Assembly: GCF_013395055.1 (NCBI RefSeq)
Contig: NZ_CP058349.1
Span: 3,285,501-3,349,500, forward strand
Origin: Pseudomonas sp. ABC1
Lineage (GTDB): Bacteria; Pseudomonadota; Gammaproteobacteria; Pseudomonadales; Pseudomonadaceae
DNA length: 64,000 bases
Direction: 5' to 3'
The position numbers and the translations under genes were made by a program. The notes under the pieces are model-generated. The model did no database searches and had not been told where the DNA came from. It worked only from the letters and a program-made list of their open reading frames with translations. Below are positions 54,500 through 62,897 of this stretch, piece after piece (positions within the stretch are counted from its first letter, which is position 1; every line of letters begins with the position of its first letter).

Positions 54500-55942
54500 A
54501 TGAATGAAGTAGAAACCAAAAAGCCGCAAGAAAGCCTGCAGGACCGCCTGGCCCAGGTGGTCGAACTGTTGCAGCGGCACCGGCTTGTCGAAGACCTGGC
54601 GCATCGCCAGGAAGGCCAGAACAAGGATCTGGTCGAAGGTCTGGTGCATCGCCAGAACCTGAACGAGCTGCAACGCAAGCTCGATGAGCTGCACCCTGCC
54701 GACGTCGCCCATATTCTCGAAGCGTTGCCCCTCGACGACCGCCTGACGGTCTGGCAACTGGTCAAGGCCGAGCGCGATGGCGACATCCTGCTCGAAGTCT
54801 CCGATTCCGTTCGTGAAACCCTGATCGCCGACATGGATGATCAGGAACTGCTCGCCGCCGCCAAGGAGATGGACGCCGACGAACTGGCCGACCTGGCGCC
54901 CGAGCTGCCCCGGGACGTCGTCCACGAGTTGATGGAGAGCCTGGACGCCCAGCAACGCGAGCGTGTTCGCTCCGCGCTGTCCTACGAGGAAGACCAGATT
55001 GGCGCCCTGATGGACTTCGAGATGGTCACCATCCGCGAAGACGTCAGCCTGGAAGTGGTCCTGCGCTACCTGCGCCGCCTGAAGGAGCTGCCGGGGCATA
55101 CCGACAAGCTGTTCGTGGTGGACTACGACGGCATCCTCAAGGGTGTCCTGCCGATTAAGCGCTTGCTGGTCAACGACCCGGACAAGCAGGTGGCCGAGGT
55201 CATGGCGGATGACCCGGTGACCTTCCACCCCGACGAGGACGCCTACGAGGCGGCCCAGGCCTTCGAGCGTTACGACCTGATTTCCTCGCCGGTGGTGGAC
55301 AAGAGCGGCAAGCTGATCGGCCGCCTGACCATCGACGAGATGGTCGACCTGATCCGCGAGGAGAGCGAGAGCGAAGTGCTCAATATGGCGGGTCTGCGCG
55401 AGGAAGAGGACATCTTCGCCTCGGTCTGGAAATCCGTGCGTAACCGCTGGTCCTGGCTCGCAGTCAACCTGGTGACGGCCTTTATCGCGTCGCGGGTGAT
55501 CGGCCTGTTCGATGGCTCCATCGAGAAGCTGGTGGCGCTGGCGGCGCTGATGCCGATCGTCGCCGGTATCGGCGGTAACTCGGGCAACCAGACCATCACC
55601 ATGATCGTGCGGGCGATGGCGCTGGATCAGGTCAGTACCGGCAATACCATGCGCCTGTTGCGCAAGGAACTGGGTGTGGGGTTGCTCAATGGCCTGGTCT
55701 GGGGCGGGGTGATCGGTGCGGTGGCCTATTGGCTGTATGACAGCTGGTCACTGGGCCTGGTGATGACGGCCGCGATGACCCTGAACCTGCTACTGGCCGC
55801 CTTGATGGGGGTGTTGATCCCGATGACGCTGGCGCGCATGGGGCGCGATCCTGCGATGGGTGCCAGCGTGATGATCACCGCGATGACCGACAGCGGCGGC
55901 TTTTTCATCTTCCTTGGCTTGGCGACCATCTTCCTGCTGTAG
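54500..55942 (+). CDS. mgtE: Magnesium transporter MgtE
   Basis: An inner-membrane Mg2+ channel of 480 residues. N-terminal MgtE-N superhelical domain (about 30-150; HPADVAHILEALPLDDRL), two CBS domains (about 160-290) that sense cytosolic Mg2+, a connecting helix and five TM helices (about 310-478; MPIVAGIGGNSGNQTITMIV is the family pore signature). ATG 54500 is preceded by GGTGGAG and gives the usual charged N-terminus. A strong terminator follows. Confidence 0.95.
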   Translation: MNEVETKKPQESLQDRLAQVVELLQRHRLVEDLAHRQEGQNKDLVEGLVHRQNLNELQRKLDELHPADVAHILEALPLDDRLTVWQLVKAERDGDILLEVSDSVRETLIADMDDQELLAAAKEMDADELADLAPELPRDVVHELMESLDAQQRERVRSALSYEEDQIGALMDFEMVTIREDVSLEVVLRYLRRLKELPGHTDKLFVVDYDGILKGVLPIKRLLVNDPDKQVAEVMADDPVTFHPDEDAYEAAQAFERYDLISSPVVDKSGKLIGRLTIDEMVDLIREESESEVLNMAGLREEEDIFASVWKSVRNRWSWLAVNLVTAFIASRVIGLFDGSIEKLVALAALMPIVAGIGGNSGNQTITMIVRAMALDQVSTGNTMRLLRKELGVGLLNGLVWGGVIGAVAYWLYDSWSLGLVMTAAMTLNLLLAALMGVLIPMTLARMGRDPAMGASVMITAMTDSGGFFIFLGLATIFLL

Positions 55943-55973
55943 CGGTCGCCACCACGATCACTGGCGGTGCCAA

Positions 55974-56006
55974 AAAGAAGAGGCCCATGGAATCCATGGG
56001 CCTCTT
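55974..56006 (+). terminator. Rho-independent terminator of mgtE
   Basis: AAGAGGCCCATGGA/TCCATGGGCCTCTT, essentially perfect stem, followed by TTCATTT, about 32 bases after the mgtE stop. Confidence 0.88.
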
Positions 56007-56040
56007 TTCATTTCGGGGTCTTCCCCGCACCCTCGTATGG

Positions 56041-56115
56041 GTAGGATGGGTCGAGCGTAGCGACACCCATCGAACGCATTCCCTGGGTATCGCTGCGCTC
56101 AACCCAGGCTACGGG
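56041..56115 (-). repeat. Intergenic palindromic repeat, family A copy 2
   Basis: Second copy of the two-part palindrome at 9204-9275, here 75 bases (GTAGGATGGGT...ACCCATC and CCTGGGTATCGCTGCGCTC...CCAGGCTACGGG). Its end overlaps the last codons of the heme oxygenase gene by seven bases. Repeat occurrence at two distant intergenic places marks a dispersed family. Confidence 0.7.
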
Positions 56116-56696
56116 AATATCTCGCGCAGGGCCTGCTTGTAGAACGCGAAGGCATCGACAGCACCCTGGACCGCTTGCTGGCGCTGTTCTTCGGTCAGTT
56201 CCAGACCGTCGAGCAGGGCTACGAACTGACGCCAGTGCAGGCCGCGTCCATCCGGGTGGGCCGCCAGATGACGGGCACCGCGTTCGCCATCCAGGCCGAT
56301 CTGTTGGGTTTCCTTGTAGAGGAAGGCTGCGCCGAGGTTGGAGCCTTCGCTGCAATACAGCCAGCCTAGGGCCGCATAGGGCGTGGCAGGCGTGATGGCA
56401 GCAGGGGTGCTCGGCACGTCGTGGCCGATGTCACGCAGGTCCTGCTCTACCGCTTCGAAACGTGGCAGTTCGTTCAGGCCAGGCAGCAGGGCGTTGAGTT
56501 CGGCATCCTGATACAGGGCATTGATGCTGCCGTGGAAGCGGTGTTGCAGGCGCAGGAAGTAGCCATAGCGCTCCAGGCTTTCGAAGGGGCGCGAACCCAT
56601 CACCAGGTTATCGACACTGTCGTGGTCGCTGGTGGTGCCGGATTTCAGGCGTTTTGTCAGCGGGAGTTCGGGCGCGTTCTTGACGATGGCATTCAT
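56109..56696 (-). CDS. Heme oxygenase (bacterial HemO/PigA type)
   Basis: A 195-residue biliverdin-producing heme oxygenase. Proximal His is His25 in TTSDHDSVDNLV, matching the position of the haem ligand in PigA; GWLYCSEGSNLGAAFL is the distal-helix signature with its glycines. It may work in iron release from haem, or supply biliverdin to a phytochrome; no phytochrome or haem-uptake gene is in the window. No match to a Fur-box consensus was found upstream. Confidence 0.9.
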   Translation of the reverse strand: MNAIVKNAPELPLTKRLKSGTTSDHDSVDNLVMGSRPFESLERYGYFLRLQHRFHGSINALYQDAELNALLPGLNELPRFEAVEQDLRDIGHDVPSTPAAITPATPYAALGWLYCSEGSNLGAAFLYKETQQIGLDGERGARHLAAHPDGRGLHWRQFVALLDGLELTEEQRQQAVQGAVDAFAFYKQALREIFP

Positions 56697-56770
56697 CGGG
56701 TGGTGTCCTGAATGATGAAAACGATGGTGAAGATGATGGTCAGACCTCGCTCATCGAACAATGTCGGGAC

Positions 56771-56788
56771 CGTTAAGAATGCTTAACG
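56771..56788. promoter_or_regulatory. Perfect palindrome between heme oxygenase and M50 genes
   Basis: CGTTAAG-AATG-CTTAACG, 75 bases upstream of the heme oxygenase start and 22 bases after the M50 stop. It could be an operator or a weak terminator of the export operon. No T-run follows on the minus strand. Confidence 0.5.
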
Positions 56789-56809
56789 AATGGGTGGCAA
56801 GGCAGCCTG

Positions 56810-58957
56810 CTAGAACGCCGATTCGCGGATCAGCAGCGCCAGTACCCGCTGGCCGGCCTGCAGCAGCGGGCTGCGTGCCTCGCCTTCTATGCTGGCGGTG
56901 CCGCGCAAGGCCTGTGGCGGTGCCGGTTGTTCGTCCAGTGGACGCAGCAGGACACGGTAGAGTGCCTGCTCGGGAACCGGAACCCGCTCGTTGTCCAACT
57001 GGGTGGCAATGCCGCCCTGGTAGACCGAGGCCAGTTCCGGCGCCGAGGTGAGTTTGCGCACGGCGGTCTGGCCGATGGCTTCGAGTACCAGGCGCCGACG
57101 TGGCCGGCCTGGGTCTTCGGGGATGAACCAGGCTTCTGCGCCTGCCAGCAGGCGCTCCCTGTCACTTTCGCCGACGAAGGCCTCGACCAGTTCGCTGGCA
57201 TGGCCCGTCACGGTCCCCAGCCATTCGCCCGCCGGCAGCCATTCCCCGGGTTCCAGGGGCTGGGCCAGGTCGGCGAGCGTGCCATCGAACGGTGCGCGCA
57301 CCTGCAACTGTACGATCCGCTCGCCGACCGCCGCACGGCGACTGAGGGCCACGCGCAATTCTTCCCGTGCCACGGCCTGGCGCGAGCTGTCGTCGCTGCC
57401 GCGAACCTGAAAACTGCCCTGCTTGCGCAGCAGGTCGATCTCACGCTCCAGGCTGGCCAGCTCATGGGTCAGGTCGGGGGAGTGCAGATCGAACAGCAAC
57501 TGCCCCGCATGAACGTGTTGACCGGCCCCGGCCTCGATACTCGTCAGGCGTGCACCAGCGGGTGCCAGCAGGATCGCCTGCTGCTCCGCACGCAGCAGCG
57601 CCGGGGCTTCGATACGGCTGCGCCAGGGCAGGACGGCCAGCAGCAGTGCGCCGGCGAGCAGGCCGAAGGTGATCAGGGTGTTGCGGTTCATACGGTAATC
57701 CTTGCGGCGGGAGTGCCAGTGACGCAGTTCGTTCCAGATCGGCCTGAGGATGAAGTGGACGATCTCCACCGCGAACAGGAACAGGCCGAGCAGCTTGAAG
57801 GCGAAGTGGTAGACCAGCAATGCGATGCCGAGGAACAGGAAGAAACGGTAGATCCAGGTGGCGAAGGCATAGCCCAGCATGACCCGGTGGCGCCAGGGCT
57901 CGAAGTACTCCGGGCGTTCGTCACCGAAGCCGAACAGGGTTTCGCGCATGTGCCAGCGCGCCAGTTCGAAGGCACGCTCCTGCAGGTTGGGCACGTCGAT
58001 CAGGTCGGAGAACAGGAAGTAGCCATCGAAGCGCATCAGCGGGTTGAGGTTGACCGCCAGGGTGAGAATCCAGGTGGTGCTGGCGAGCATGAAGGCGGCG
58101 CTGCGCAGCATGCCGTCGGGCAGGAAACTCCAGGCCAGGGTCGCCCAGGCGGCCAGGCAGAGCTCCACCCCCATGCCCGCAGCGCCGATGGCCAGGCGCT
58201 GGCGTCGCCGCGTCAGCCTCCAGGCACCGCTGGCGTCGGTGTAGAGCACCGGCCACAGCACCAGAAAGGCCACGCCCATGGTCGGTACGCGACAGCCATA
58301 GCGTTTGCAGGTGTAGGCGTGGCCGAACTCGTGCAGCACCTTGGTCAGGCTCAGGGTGATCGCCGCCAGTGCCGCACCTTCCAGGCTGAAAAAGTGCAGG
58401 AAGGTGTGCACGAAGCTGTCCCACTGGCGTGCCGCCAGGAACAACCCGAGCAAGGCCGCGCACAGCGTGGCCAGGGCGAAGCCGCGACTGAACAGCGGCG
58501 CTACGCGCGGGTAGGTGCGCGACAGGAAGGCATCCGGGCGTAACAGGGGAATGCGGATCGACAAGTAGTTGCTCAGCAGCCAACTGCCCCAGCCGCTCTT
58601 CTTGCCTGCCGTGGAGCGTCGTCTCAGGTCGGCCAGCGCCGCGTCGCCACTGACTTCGATCAACTGCATGTTGCTCAGGAAGGTCACGAAGCCCGACACA
58701 TCTTCGCTGTCCAGCTCCAGCGTGGTCTCCTGGCTGATCGCCTGCGCCACCGCTGCCGGGGTGCCCAGTTCCCAGCGGGCGAGGATCTCCGCTTCGGCCC
58801 AGCCTATGCGGTAGAAGCGGCCACGGGCGCTGTCTTCCAGCGTCCAGCTCGGCGAGCCATCGTGTGCCTGTGGCCCCGGGTGCAGGCGCAGGGTCTGGCG
58901 CAGTGCCGGGAGCGGTTGTTGCCGGGGTTGGCCGGGCAGGTCGGCGGCGAAGGTCAT
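56810..58957 (-). CDS. M50 site-2-protease-like membrane protein with PqqD-like and lipoyl/HlyD-like domains
   Basis: A 715-residue inner-membrane protein. Residues about 35-105 resemble a PqqD-type winged helix (RGRFYRIGWAEAEILARW; VSGFVTFLSNMQLIEV). About 155-425 is an M50 metalloprotease core with HEFGH (209-213) and NLNPLMRFDGY (303-313), both zinc-site motifs intact. After a helix at about 427-445 comes a periplasmic lipoyl/HlyD-like part (APAGARLTSIEAGAGQHVHAGQLL; VQLQVRAPFDGTLADL). It is last in an operon with two adaptors and a TolC protein, 107 bases after the adaptor gene, with repeats between. It may process or help export the giant Ig-like protein. No ABC ATPase is present. Confidence 0.88.
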   Translation of the reverse strand: MTFAADLPGQPRQQPLPALRQTLRLHPGPQAHDGSPSWTLEDSARGRFYRIGWAEAEILARWELGTPAAVAQAISQETTLELDSEDVSGFVTFLSNMQLIEVSGDAALADLRRRSTAGKKSGWGSWLLSNYLSIRIPLLRPDAFLSRTYPRVAPLFSRGFALATLCAALLGLFLAARQWDSFVHTFLHFFSLEGAALAAITLSLTKVLHEFGHAYTCKRYGCRVPTMGVAFLVLWPVLYTDASGAWRLTRRRQRLAIGAAGMGVELCLAAWATLAWSFLPDGMLRSAAFMLASTTWILTLAVNLNPLMRFDGYFLFSDLIDVPNLQERAFELARWHMRETLFGFGDERPEYFEPWRHRVMLGYAFATWIYRFFLFLGIALLVYHFAFKLLGLFLFAVEIVHFILRPIWNELRHWHSRRKDYRMNRNTLITFGLLAGALLLAVLPWRSRIEAPALLRAEQQAILLAPAGARLTSIEAGAGQHVHAGQLLFDLHSPDLTHELASLEREIDLLRKQGSFQVRGSDDSSRQAVAREELRVALSRRAAVGERIVQLQVRAPFDGTLADLAQPLEPGEWLPAGEWLGTVTGHASELVEAFVGESDRERLLAGAEAWFIPEDPGRPRRRLVLEAIGQTAVRKLTSAPELASVYQGGIATQLDNERVPVPEQALYRVLLRPLDEQPAPPQALRGTASIEGEARSPLLQAGQRVLALLIRESAF

Positions 58958-58982
58958 GACTGGCGTTGCCCGATAACGAGAT

Positions 58983-59043
58983 GGTGCGCGCGGCGCACCC
59001 TACGCGGTGTGGCGAGTCTCGGGTAGGGTGCGCCGTGCGCACC
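58983..59043. repeat. Palindromic repeat, family B inverted pair, inside export operon
   Basis: GGTGCGCGCGGCGCACC (58983-58999) followed by GTAGGGTGCGCCGTGCGCAC (59023-59042). The inner palindromes match the family at 17002 and 19110. Placed in the 107-base gap between the second adaptor and the M50 gene; such hairpins often stabilise upstream mRNA or dampen read-through. Confidence 0.7.
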
Positions 59044-59064
59044 GTGGGCGATGAGTGACATCAT

Positions 59065-60426
59065 CTACCAGCCCAGGTAGACGCGCAGGGCCGCCAGCGG
59101 CCGGCGCATCAGGTAGTTGAACAGCAGGGTGCGCTGGCCGTACAGCTTGGCTGTGCCCTTGAGACCGACACGCAGGCGCGGGTCGTCGTCGGCGAAGGTC
59201 GCCATCAGGCGGTAGGCCATGCTGCCATCCAGTACCGGCGAGGCGCGGTAGCCCTGGCGGTCGAGGGTCGCCAATAGCGGGCTGCCGGGCTGGCTGTTGA
59301 GGAACAGGCGCACGTCGCTGCCGTTTTCCAGCTCGATGGCATCGCCTACGGGCAGATTGATTTCCAGGCGCACGTCATGCGGGTCGGCCACCTGCATGAT
59401 GCGTTCGCCCAGGGCCACCGGGCGGCCAATCCAGTCACTGGGGTCGTCGAAGATCGCGACGCCGTCGCGGGGCGCCAGGATCAGTGCCCGCTCCAGGTTT
59501 TCGCTCAGGTAGTCGACATCGGCGCGGGCCTGGTCGCGACGGCTGCTCAGCTCCGCCAGGGCGGCCTTGGCGCGTTCGTCGAAAAGCGCCTGCTGGCGGG
59601 TCTGGCGCAATTGTGCTTCGGCGGCGGCCAGGCTCTGCCGTGCGGTTTCCAGGCGGCTTTCCAGCTCACGACGGTCGAGTTGCACCAGCGGCTCGTTCGC
59701 CGCGACCACCTGGTTGGGCTGCACGAGGATGCGTTCGACCACCGCCTGCAAGGGCGCGCGCAATACGGCGGGCTCACGCGGGACGATCTCGGCAGGTGCC
59801 AGAACGGTTTGCCGTACCGGCAGCAGCGCCAGTAGCAGCAGGGCGGCAACGGCCGCCATGACGACTTTGCGCGGACGGTGGCGCAGCAGGCTCAGGCGCG
59901 CTGCCGGGCTGCTGCGCCGAGGGGCCAGGCTGTCCCAGGCATGGGCGTAGGCATCCTGCATCAGCTCCAGCAAGGCCCGCTCCGCGCGCGCCAGGGGTTT
60001 ATCGCAACTGAGCAGCAGGCTGGCCTGCAATTCACCATTGCGGCCTTTCAGGGGAATCCAGAGCAGGTGAGGGGCAAGGTATTCCGGCCATTCGGTCTGT
60101 AGGTTACCGGGAGCCTGTGCCACGTTCAGTTCTTGCAATTCGCCAGCCCAGGGCTGGGTACGCCAGTCCTGGCAGAGGCGGGCGAGGTAGAGCATGAAGG
60201 GCGCATTGGCCTCGATCTGCGCCAGGCCCGAGCAGGCCGTGATGCGCCCGCTGTCGGCCTGCCACAGCAGGGCTTCGCGGTAGTCGAGCAACTGGCGGCT
60301 GTCGTTGACCATCAGGAAGCCCAGTCCGAGCCGGTCTTCCTGGGCCCTGGCACGGCGCTCCAGTTGCAGCAGCAGTGCCATGCGCTCGCTGCGCTTGTCG
60401 CGCAGGTTGGTCACATTGCCATTCAC
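59065..60426 (-). CDS. HlyD-type adaptor with N-terminal GAF-like cytoplasmic domain
   Basis: A 453-residue protein. Residues 20-170 have no signal peptide and look like a GAF-type fold (GFLMVNDSRQLLDYREALLW; LLWIPLKGRNGELQASLLL). A single TM helix follows at about 187-203, then a periplasmic adaptor with lipoyl halves (VLRAPLQAVVERILVQPNQVV; RALILAPRDGVAIFDDP), a coiled-coil hairpin (LESRLETARQSLAAAEAQLRQ) and beta-barrel. A cytosolic sensor domain on a type I-like adaptor is unusual. The ATG at 60426 overlaps the preceding adaptor's stop by four bases. Confidence 0.87.
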   Translation of the reverse strand: MNGNVTNLRDKRSERMALLLQLERRARAQEDRLGLGFLMVNDSRQLLDYREALLWQADSGRITACSGLAQIEANAPFMLYLARLCQDWRTQPWAGELQELNVAQAPGNLQTEWPEYLAPHLLWIPLKGRNGELQASLLLSCDKPLARAERALLELMQDAYAHAWDSLAPRRSSPAARLSLLRHRPRKVVMAAVAALLLLALLPVRQTVLAPAEIVPREPAVLRAPLQAVVERILVQPNQVVAANEPLVQLDRRELESRLETARQSLAAAEAQLRQTRQQALFDERAKAALAELSSRRDQARADVDYLSENLERALILAPRDGVAIFDDPSDWIGRPVALGERIMQVADPHDVRLEINLPVGDAIELENGSDVRLFLNSQPGSPLLATLDRQGYRASPVLDGSMAYRLMATFADDDPRLRVGLKGTAKLYGQRTLLFNYLMRRPLAALRVYLGW

Positions 60427-61187
60427 GAATCCGCTCCGGGTGGTTGCAGCATGGCCACGCCGCTCATGCCTGGCAGCAGGCCGGCGGTGTCTCCGGTGAT
60501 GCGGGCGAAGACCTTGATCGACTGGCTGAGCGGGTCGATGGCCGCGCCCAGGCGTTCGACCTGGGCGGCATAGCGCTGCCCGGTTTCGTCCAGCGCCACC
60601 TCGAAGTCCAGACCGGCCTTCAGCCAGGTGAGCCAGGCGGAAGGGACGATGAGTTCCAGTTGGTAGGCGCTGTCATCGTAGATGGCCAGCAATTCGGTGC
60701 CTTCAGCGACGTGTTGGTAACGCTGTGCCATACGCTGCGAAACACGCCCGGCAAAGGGGGCGTCTAGGTTGCAGCGCTTGAGCATGGCGCGACCCACACC
60801 GCTTTCCGCCTGGGCCACGGCGAGGTCGGCCTGGGTCTGGGCGACCTCGGCCTGGCTGATGGAGCCCAGGGCGTCGAGGCGCTTGGCCACGTCGAGCTTT
60901 TTCTGTGCGCCGCGCTGGGCGGCTTCGCTGCGGGCCAGTTGGGCACGCTGCACCGAGCAGTCGAAGGCGGCCAGGCGCTGGCCCTGCTTGAAGCGCTCAC
61001 CTTCCTTGACCGACAGCTCGGTGAGCTTGCCGCTGATCTCGCTGGACAGCACCGTCTGGCGAACCGGGCTGAGCTGCACGCGCAGCTCGCCCGTTTCTTC
61101 GGCATGGGCCATGTCCGGCAGGCTGGCGGCGATGACCGCCAGCACGGAGCAACGGAACAGATAGGCGGGACGCCGCTCAGCGATCAT
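60423..61187 (-). CDS. Periplasmic adaptor (HlyD/RND-MFP type)
   Basis: A 254-residue exported adaptor: signal peptide about 1-30 (DMAHAEE), lipoyl half (VLSSEISGKLTELSVKEGERF), short helical hairpin (AQLARSEAAQRGAQKKLDVA) and second lipoyl half (LDAPFAGRVSQRMAQRYQHV). I chose the ATG at 61187, which overlaps the TolC gene's end by 11 bases and starts a proper signal peptide; longer in-frame starts give no signal peptide. It is shorter than RND adaptors (about 380), lacking most of the membrane-proximal domain. Confidence 0.88.
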   Translation of the reverse strand: MIAERRPAYLFRCSVLAVIAASLPDMAHAEETGELRVQLSPVRQTVLSSEISGKLTELSVKEGERFKQGQRLAAFDCSVQRAQLARSEAAQRGAQKKLDVAKRLDALGSISQAEVAQTQADLAVAQAESGVGRAMLKRCNLDAPFAGRVSQRMAQRYQHVAEGTELLAIYDDSAYQLELIVPSAWLTWLKAGLDFEVALDETGQRYAAQVERLGAAIDPLSQSIKVFARITGDTAGLLPGMSGVAMLQPPGADS

Positions 61188-62874
61188 TGACTCGCTCCAC
61201 GGGGACCAGGCGGGCACCACGCAGCGAGCCCAGGCTTTCCCACATATCCAGGTGCAGTTCGCGACGTTGTTGCGGAGCCGCCTGGGCGACCAGCGGAACG
61301 GCAGGTGCCGCAACGGTCTGGGCGCCGCCATGGGGGTTCTGCTGGGCTGCGGCGATACCGGCGGGGATCGTGCCCTGGCCCTGGTCGAGGCGTACCGCGT
61401 TGCTGGCGATGGTGCGGCTCAGCTCGGCGATGCTGTTACCGGCGATCTGCTCGGGCAGCGGGTCGAGACCGGCGGCCTGGTAGACGGCGCCGTGGGCGAC
61501 TTGCAGTTCGGCGAAGGCGCGGTCGCGGGTGCGGGTGGCGAGTACGGTCTCGGTCGCGGTGCGGACGCGTTCCAGTCGGCTCTGTGCCTGGCTGGCGTAG
61601 GCGCTCTCGCTCTGGCGCAGGATGCTGCTCTGCACCTGCTGCAGTTCGTTGGAGCGGGCGAAGACCTGGCTGGAGCGCTGGAATTCACGCCAGGCCACGT
61701 TGACCTGGGTCAGCACAGCCATGCGCATGGCCTGGCGGCGCAGTTCGGCGAGTTGCTGGCGCGCTTCGCCAGTCTTTTTCACCTGCGGGTAGGCCAGGAC
61801 GTTGAACAGGTTCCAGCTGACCTGCATACCGGCGTCGGCCCAGTTGTCGTTGACCAGGTAGCTATTGCTGTCGTAGTTGGTGCCGACGAACAGGTTGGCG
61901 CCCGGCAGCAGTTTGAGCATCGCGGCGCGGGTTTCCAGTACGGCGTTGCGGGCTTCGTAGCTCTCGCTGCGAATCTCCGGACGCTGCACCATGGAGGTGG
62001 CTTCCAGGTCGGCCAGGTTGTAGGCCAGGGCCGGTTGGGTGTAGCTCGACTCACCCGGCAGCACCAGGCTGTATTCGGTGGCGGGCGGCAGGTTCATCAG
62101 GCTGGCCAGGCGTGACTTGGCCACGGCCAGTTCGCCTTCCACGACTTCCAGTTGGCGCACCATTTCCAGCAGGCCTTTCTGGTAGCGCAGGGATTCCAGC
62201 GGCGCGATCAGGCGTTGCTGCTCGGTCTGGCGGGCCTGTTGCAGTGCGTCGCGGGCCTCGCTCAGGGCACGCTGGACTTCTGGTTGCAGGCGCTCGGCGC
62301 TGGCGGCCTGCCAGTAGGCCTCGCGGACCTGCTGGATGATGTCCGCGACCACCTTGCGGCGGGCTTCCTCGGCGGCCAGCACCTTGTTGGCCTGGGCCTT
62401 GGCGCTGAAGTAGCTGACACCGAAGTCCAGCACGTTCCACGACAGGCGCAGATTGGCGTCCCGCGTGGCGCGGTCGCTGCTGGTCGAAGGCTCCAGGGAC
62501 TGGCGACCGGTGGTGACCGATTCGCTGGACGAGCCGGAGACGTTGTCGCGGCCTTTCCAACCGGCACTGGCGGCCAGTTGCGGCAGCAGGTTGAGGTTGC
62601 TGACGCTCAGGGTGTTGTCTTCCAGGGCGCGCTGCATCAGGCCCAGGCGCTGTTGCAGGTTGTACTTGACCGCCCGCGCCATGGCTTCTTCCAGGCTGAT
62701 GGCGCCGCTCACCGGCTCCTGGGCCTCGAACATGCTGCGGCGGTCAGCGTTGGCCTCGGCCAGTTGCTGTTCCGGCGTCAGCGCTTCAGGCGTGACGGCG
62801 CAAGCGGACAGGCCCAGGGCGGCGCAGACGATGGCCATGCGCAGGGAGGTCGGGTTGAAAGGGTTACGGGTCAT
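61177..62874 (-). CDS. TolC-family outer-membrane efflux lipoprotein
   Basis: A 565-residue outer-membrane channel subunit. Lipobox LSAC (Cys25) shows acylation, as in OprM. Two TolC/OEP repeats follow (ISLEEAMARAVKYNLQQRL, WNVLDFGVSYFSAKAQAN, WNLFNVLAYPQVKKTGEAR), rich in long helices. A 75-residue Gln/Ala-rich tail ends at VERVNDR. The giant-protein gene stops 23 bases upstream, so the four exporter genes and the giant protein form one operon. No LapE-type association with LapBC is seen here. Confidence 0.92.
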   Translation of the reverse strand: MTRNPFNPTSLRMAIVCAALGLSACAVTPEALTPEQQLAEANADRRSMFEAQEPVSGAISLEEAMARAVKYNLQQRLGLMQRALEDNTLSVSNLNLLPQLAASAGWKGRDNVSGSSSESVTTGRQSLEPSTSSDRATRDANLRLSWNVLDFGVSYFSAKAQANKVLAAEEARRKVVADIIQQVREAYWQAASAERLQPEVQRALSEARDALQQARQTEQQRLIAPLESLRYQKGLLEMVRQLEVVEGELAVAKSRLASLMNLPPATEYSLVLPGESSYTQPALAYNLADLEATSMVQRPEIRSESYEARNAVLETRAAMLKLLPGANLFVGTNYDSNSYLVNDNWADAGMQVSWNLFNVLAYPQVKKTGEARQQLAELRRQAMRMAVLTQVNVAWREFQRSSQVFARSNELQQVQSSILRQSESAYASQAQSRLERVRTATETVLATRTRDRAFAELQVAHGAVYQAAGLDPLPEQIAGNSIAELSRTIASNAVRLDQGQGTIPAGIAAAQQNPHGGAQTVAAPAVPLVAQAAPQQRRELHLDMWESLGSLRGARLVPVERVNDR

Positions 62875-62897
62875 TTTATAAGGGTCCTTGAAAGTGT

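Noticed and set aside
56697..56809. Fur box ahead of the heme oxygenase gene
   Set aside because: GATGATGAAAACGATGG only loosely resembles the consensus; not enough matches to claim.
56810..62874. RND multidrug efflux system
   Set aside because: No RND pump gene; the M50 protein takes that place and the upstream gene is a giant secreted protein.
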